A stretch of 64,000 bases of DNA from CAZQIC01 sp964593555 (GTDB lineage: Bacteria > Bacteroidota > Bacteroidia > JAFLBG01). Positions within the stretch are counted from its first letter, which is position 1; every line of letters begins with the position of its first letter. The stretch spans positions 30,286 to 94,285 of the forward strand of contig CAZQIC010000003.1 in the NCBI GenBank assembly GCA_964593555.1, written 5' to 3'. The notes under the pieces were generated by a model, which was not told the DNA's origin, did not search any database, and saw only the letters and a program-made list of their open reading frames with translations. Made by a program: the position numbers and the translations under genes. This document shows, piece by piece, positions 62,885 to 64,000 of this stretch.

Positions 62885-63960
62885 CAATACGCACAAAGCT
62901 TACGCTGCAGTTTGTTGCCATCGTTGCCCTTATCATTTCTCTTTCTTCATTAACCATTTATTTTTTCTCGGCCAACTACCGTGAGGAAGGATTTTACGAC
63001 CGTTTGAATGAAAAAGGGAATGGCACTGCCAAACTTCTTATTAAAGTTGATGAGGTGGATATGGCTTTGTTGGAGAAGATAGAGGATGATAATCCCGGAA
63101 GTCTGCCAAAAGAAAAAATAAAAATTTTTGATGAGGCCAATAATTTGCTGTACTCCTCTGATAAAAAAAATGAACTTGAGCTTACTCCCTATTTCCTGAA
63201 CCTCATCCGCACAGAAGGTAATGTGAGATTTCAACAGGGGAATTACGAAGCACTTGGATTTTTATATAAAGACAAGAGCGAGAGTTTTATCGTGATCGTT
63301 GCTGCCGAGGATATTTTTGGTTTGAGAAAGATCAATAATTTAAAATTAATCCTGGTTGCTGTTTTTAGCGGCAGTGTTATACTCACCTTTATCTCGGCAT
63401 GGATATATTCCGGTCGGGCGTTAAAACCAATTTCAGAAGTTATTAATAAGGTAAACGAGATATCCATTTCTAAATTGGATCTCAGGGTTGACGAAGGAAA
63501 TAAAACGGATGAGCTGGCACAGCTTGCTCAAACCTTTAACAGGATGCTTGAACGTCTGGAATCATCTTTTACCATTCAAAAAATTTTCATTGCCAACGCA
63601 TCACATGAATTACGTACTCCGCTTACAGCGATAACGGGCCAATTGGACGTGGTGCAGCTAAAAGATCGTTCCCCTGAAGAATATAAACAGGTTTTGTCCT
63701 CTGTATTGGATGATATTAAAAATATAAATAATATATCTAATCGTTTATTATTGCTTGCACAAACGGATGTTGGTTCCAGTAAAAAAGATTTTATGTCTTT
63801 AAGGATTGATGAAATGGTATGGCAGGCCCGTACAGAATTGCTTAGACATAAAACAGATTATGTAATCAACGTTGTGATGGACGAAACGATAAAGGACGGG
63901 AGTTCACTGATCATTCAAAGCAATGAGCAGCTGATGAAGACGGCCATAGGGGAGTTCTAA
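62881..63960 (+). CDS. Sensor histidine kinase, ATPase domain missing
   Basis: This membrane kinase partners the regulator at 62195. The first helix is at about residues 10-30, a periplasmic domain runs to about 150, and a second helix lies at 155-178. A HAMP domain (LKPISEVINKVNEIS) and the dimerisation/phospho-acceptor domain with His242 in ANASHELRTPLTAITGQLD follow. The frame stops at 63958-63960 immediately after QLMKTAIGEF, the point where the ATPase N-box normally begins (GNLIxNA). A different frame just after it reads KQSNKIVS, as would follow an N-box. So a frameshift or sequence error near the window end is more likely than a real short kinase. Confidence 0.85.
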   Translation: MTIRTKLTLQFVAIVALIISLSSLTIYFFSANYREEGFYDRLNEKGNGTAKLLIKVDEVDMALLEKIEDDNPGSLPKEKIKIFDEANNLLYSSDKKNELELTPYFLNLIRTEGNVRFQQGNYEALGFLYKDKSESFIVIVAAEDIFGLRKINNLKLILVAVFSGSVILTFISAWIYSGRALKPISEVINKVNEISISKLDLRVDEGNKTDELAQLAQTFNRMLERLESSFTIQKIFIANASHELRTPLTAITGQLDVVQLKDRSPEEYKQVLSSVLDDIKNINNISNRLLLLAQTDVGSSKKDFMSLRIDEMVWQARTELLRHKTDYVINVVMDETIKDGSSLIIQSNEQLMKTAIGEF

Positions 63961-64000
63961 AAATAGAATGTTAAAAACAATCTAATAAAATCGTATCTAA

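Overview
The window is chromosomal DNA of a member of the Bacteroidota. Several things point there. Eight predicted secreted proteins end in type IX secretion (T9SS) sorting domains. SprB, GEVED, ELWxxDGT and DUF5723 families are present. The operon ftsX-DUF3098-uppP-truB-queA is typical of the phylum. Promoter -7 boxes fit TAnnTTTG, and Shine-Dalgarno sequences are scarce. I cannot name the family or genus. The DNA is A+T-rich and mostly housekeeping, without phage genes, IS transposases, rRNA or CRISPR.

Layout. 1-3244 (minus): queA (cut by the window edge), truB, uppP, a DUF3098 protein and ftsX, covering tRNA modification and envelope or division. 3432-6902: leuS, whose coding sequence carries four GC-rich hairpin repeats and an in-frame DUF559 nuclease-like domain. 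7023-10547: a DUF3108 protein, a type B T9SS protein and a TIGR02117 protein. 10554-19122 (minus): DsbD-like reductase, small unknown proteins, photolyase, tilS, pabB, hemH. 19230-30470: two large type B surface proteins (one of 2227 aa built of SprB repeats) and a type A protein. 30565-38674: MsbA-like ABC exporter, rbfA, a LolC/E-type permease, dusB, a CPBP protease, a TM2 lipoprotein and a GlxA-type AraC regulator. 38808-44946: a run of small cytoplasmic and membrane proteins (SRPBCC, two VOC, DoxX-like), a DUF6496 protein, a lone receiver, tRNA-Ser(GGA), a tandem universal stress protein, a Cys-rich T9SS protein and an F420-type reductase. 44977-62077: more T9SS proteins (ELWxxDGT, GEVED, SBBP/Ig-like) separated by a YwqK-like protein, DUF4870, DOPA-dioxygenase, an esterase, a DUF5723 protein and an unknown helical protein. 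62195-63960: an OmpR-type regulator and its sensor kinase, which breaks off just before the ATPase domain at the window end.

The main surprise is leuS. A roughly 444-bp cassette bounded by two palindromic repeats encodes a DUF559 (Vsr/PD-(D/E)xK-like) domain inside an essential tRNA synthetase without breaking the frame, and two more copies of the same repeats sit elsewhere in the gene. This looks like a small palindrome-linked mobile or homing-like element that can live inside coding sequence. Related short palindromes are inserted in frame in pabB and lie upstream of dusB. Other notable structure: a 906-nt four-domain super-repeat in the SprB protein, a strict 213-nt repeat in the SBBP protein, and promoter boxes only 4-5 nt before several start codons, which suggests leaderless mRNAs.
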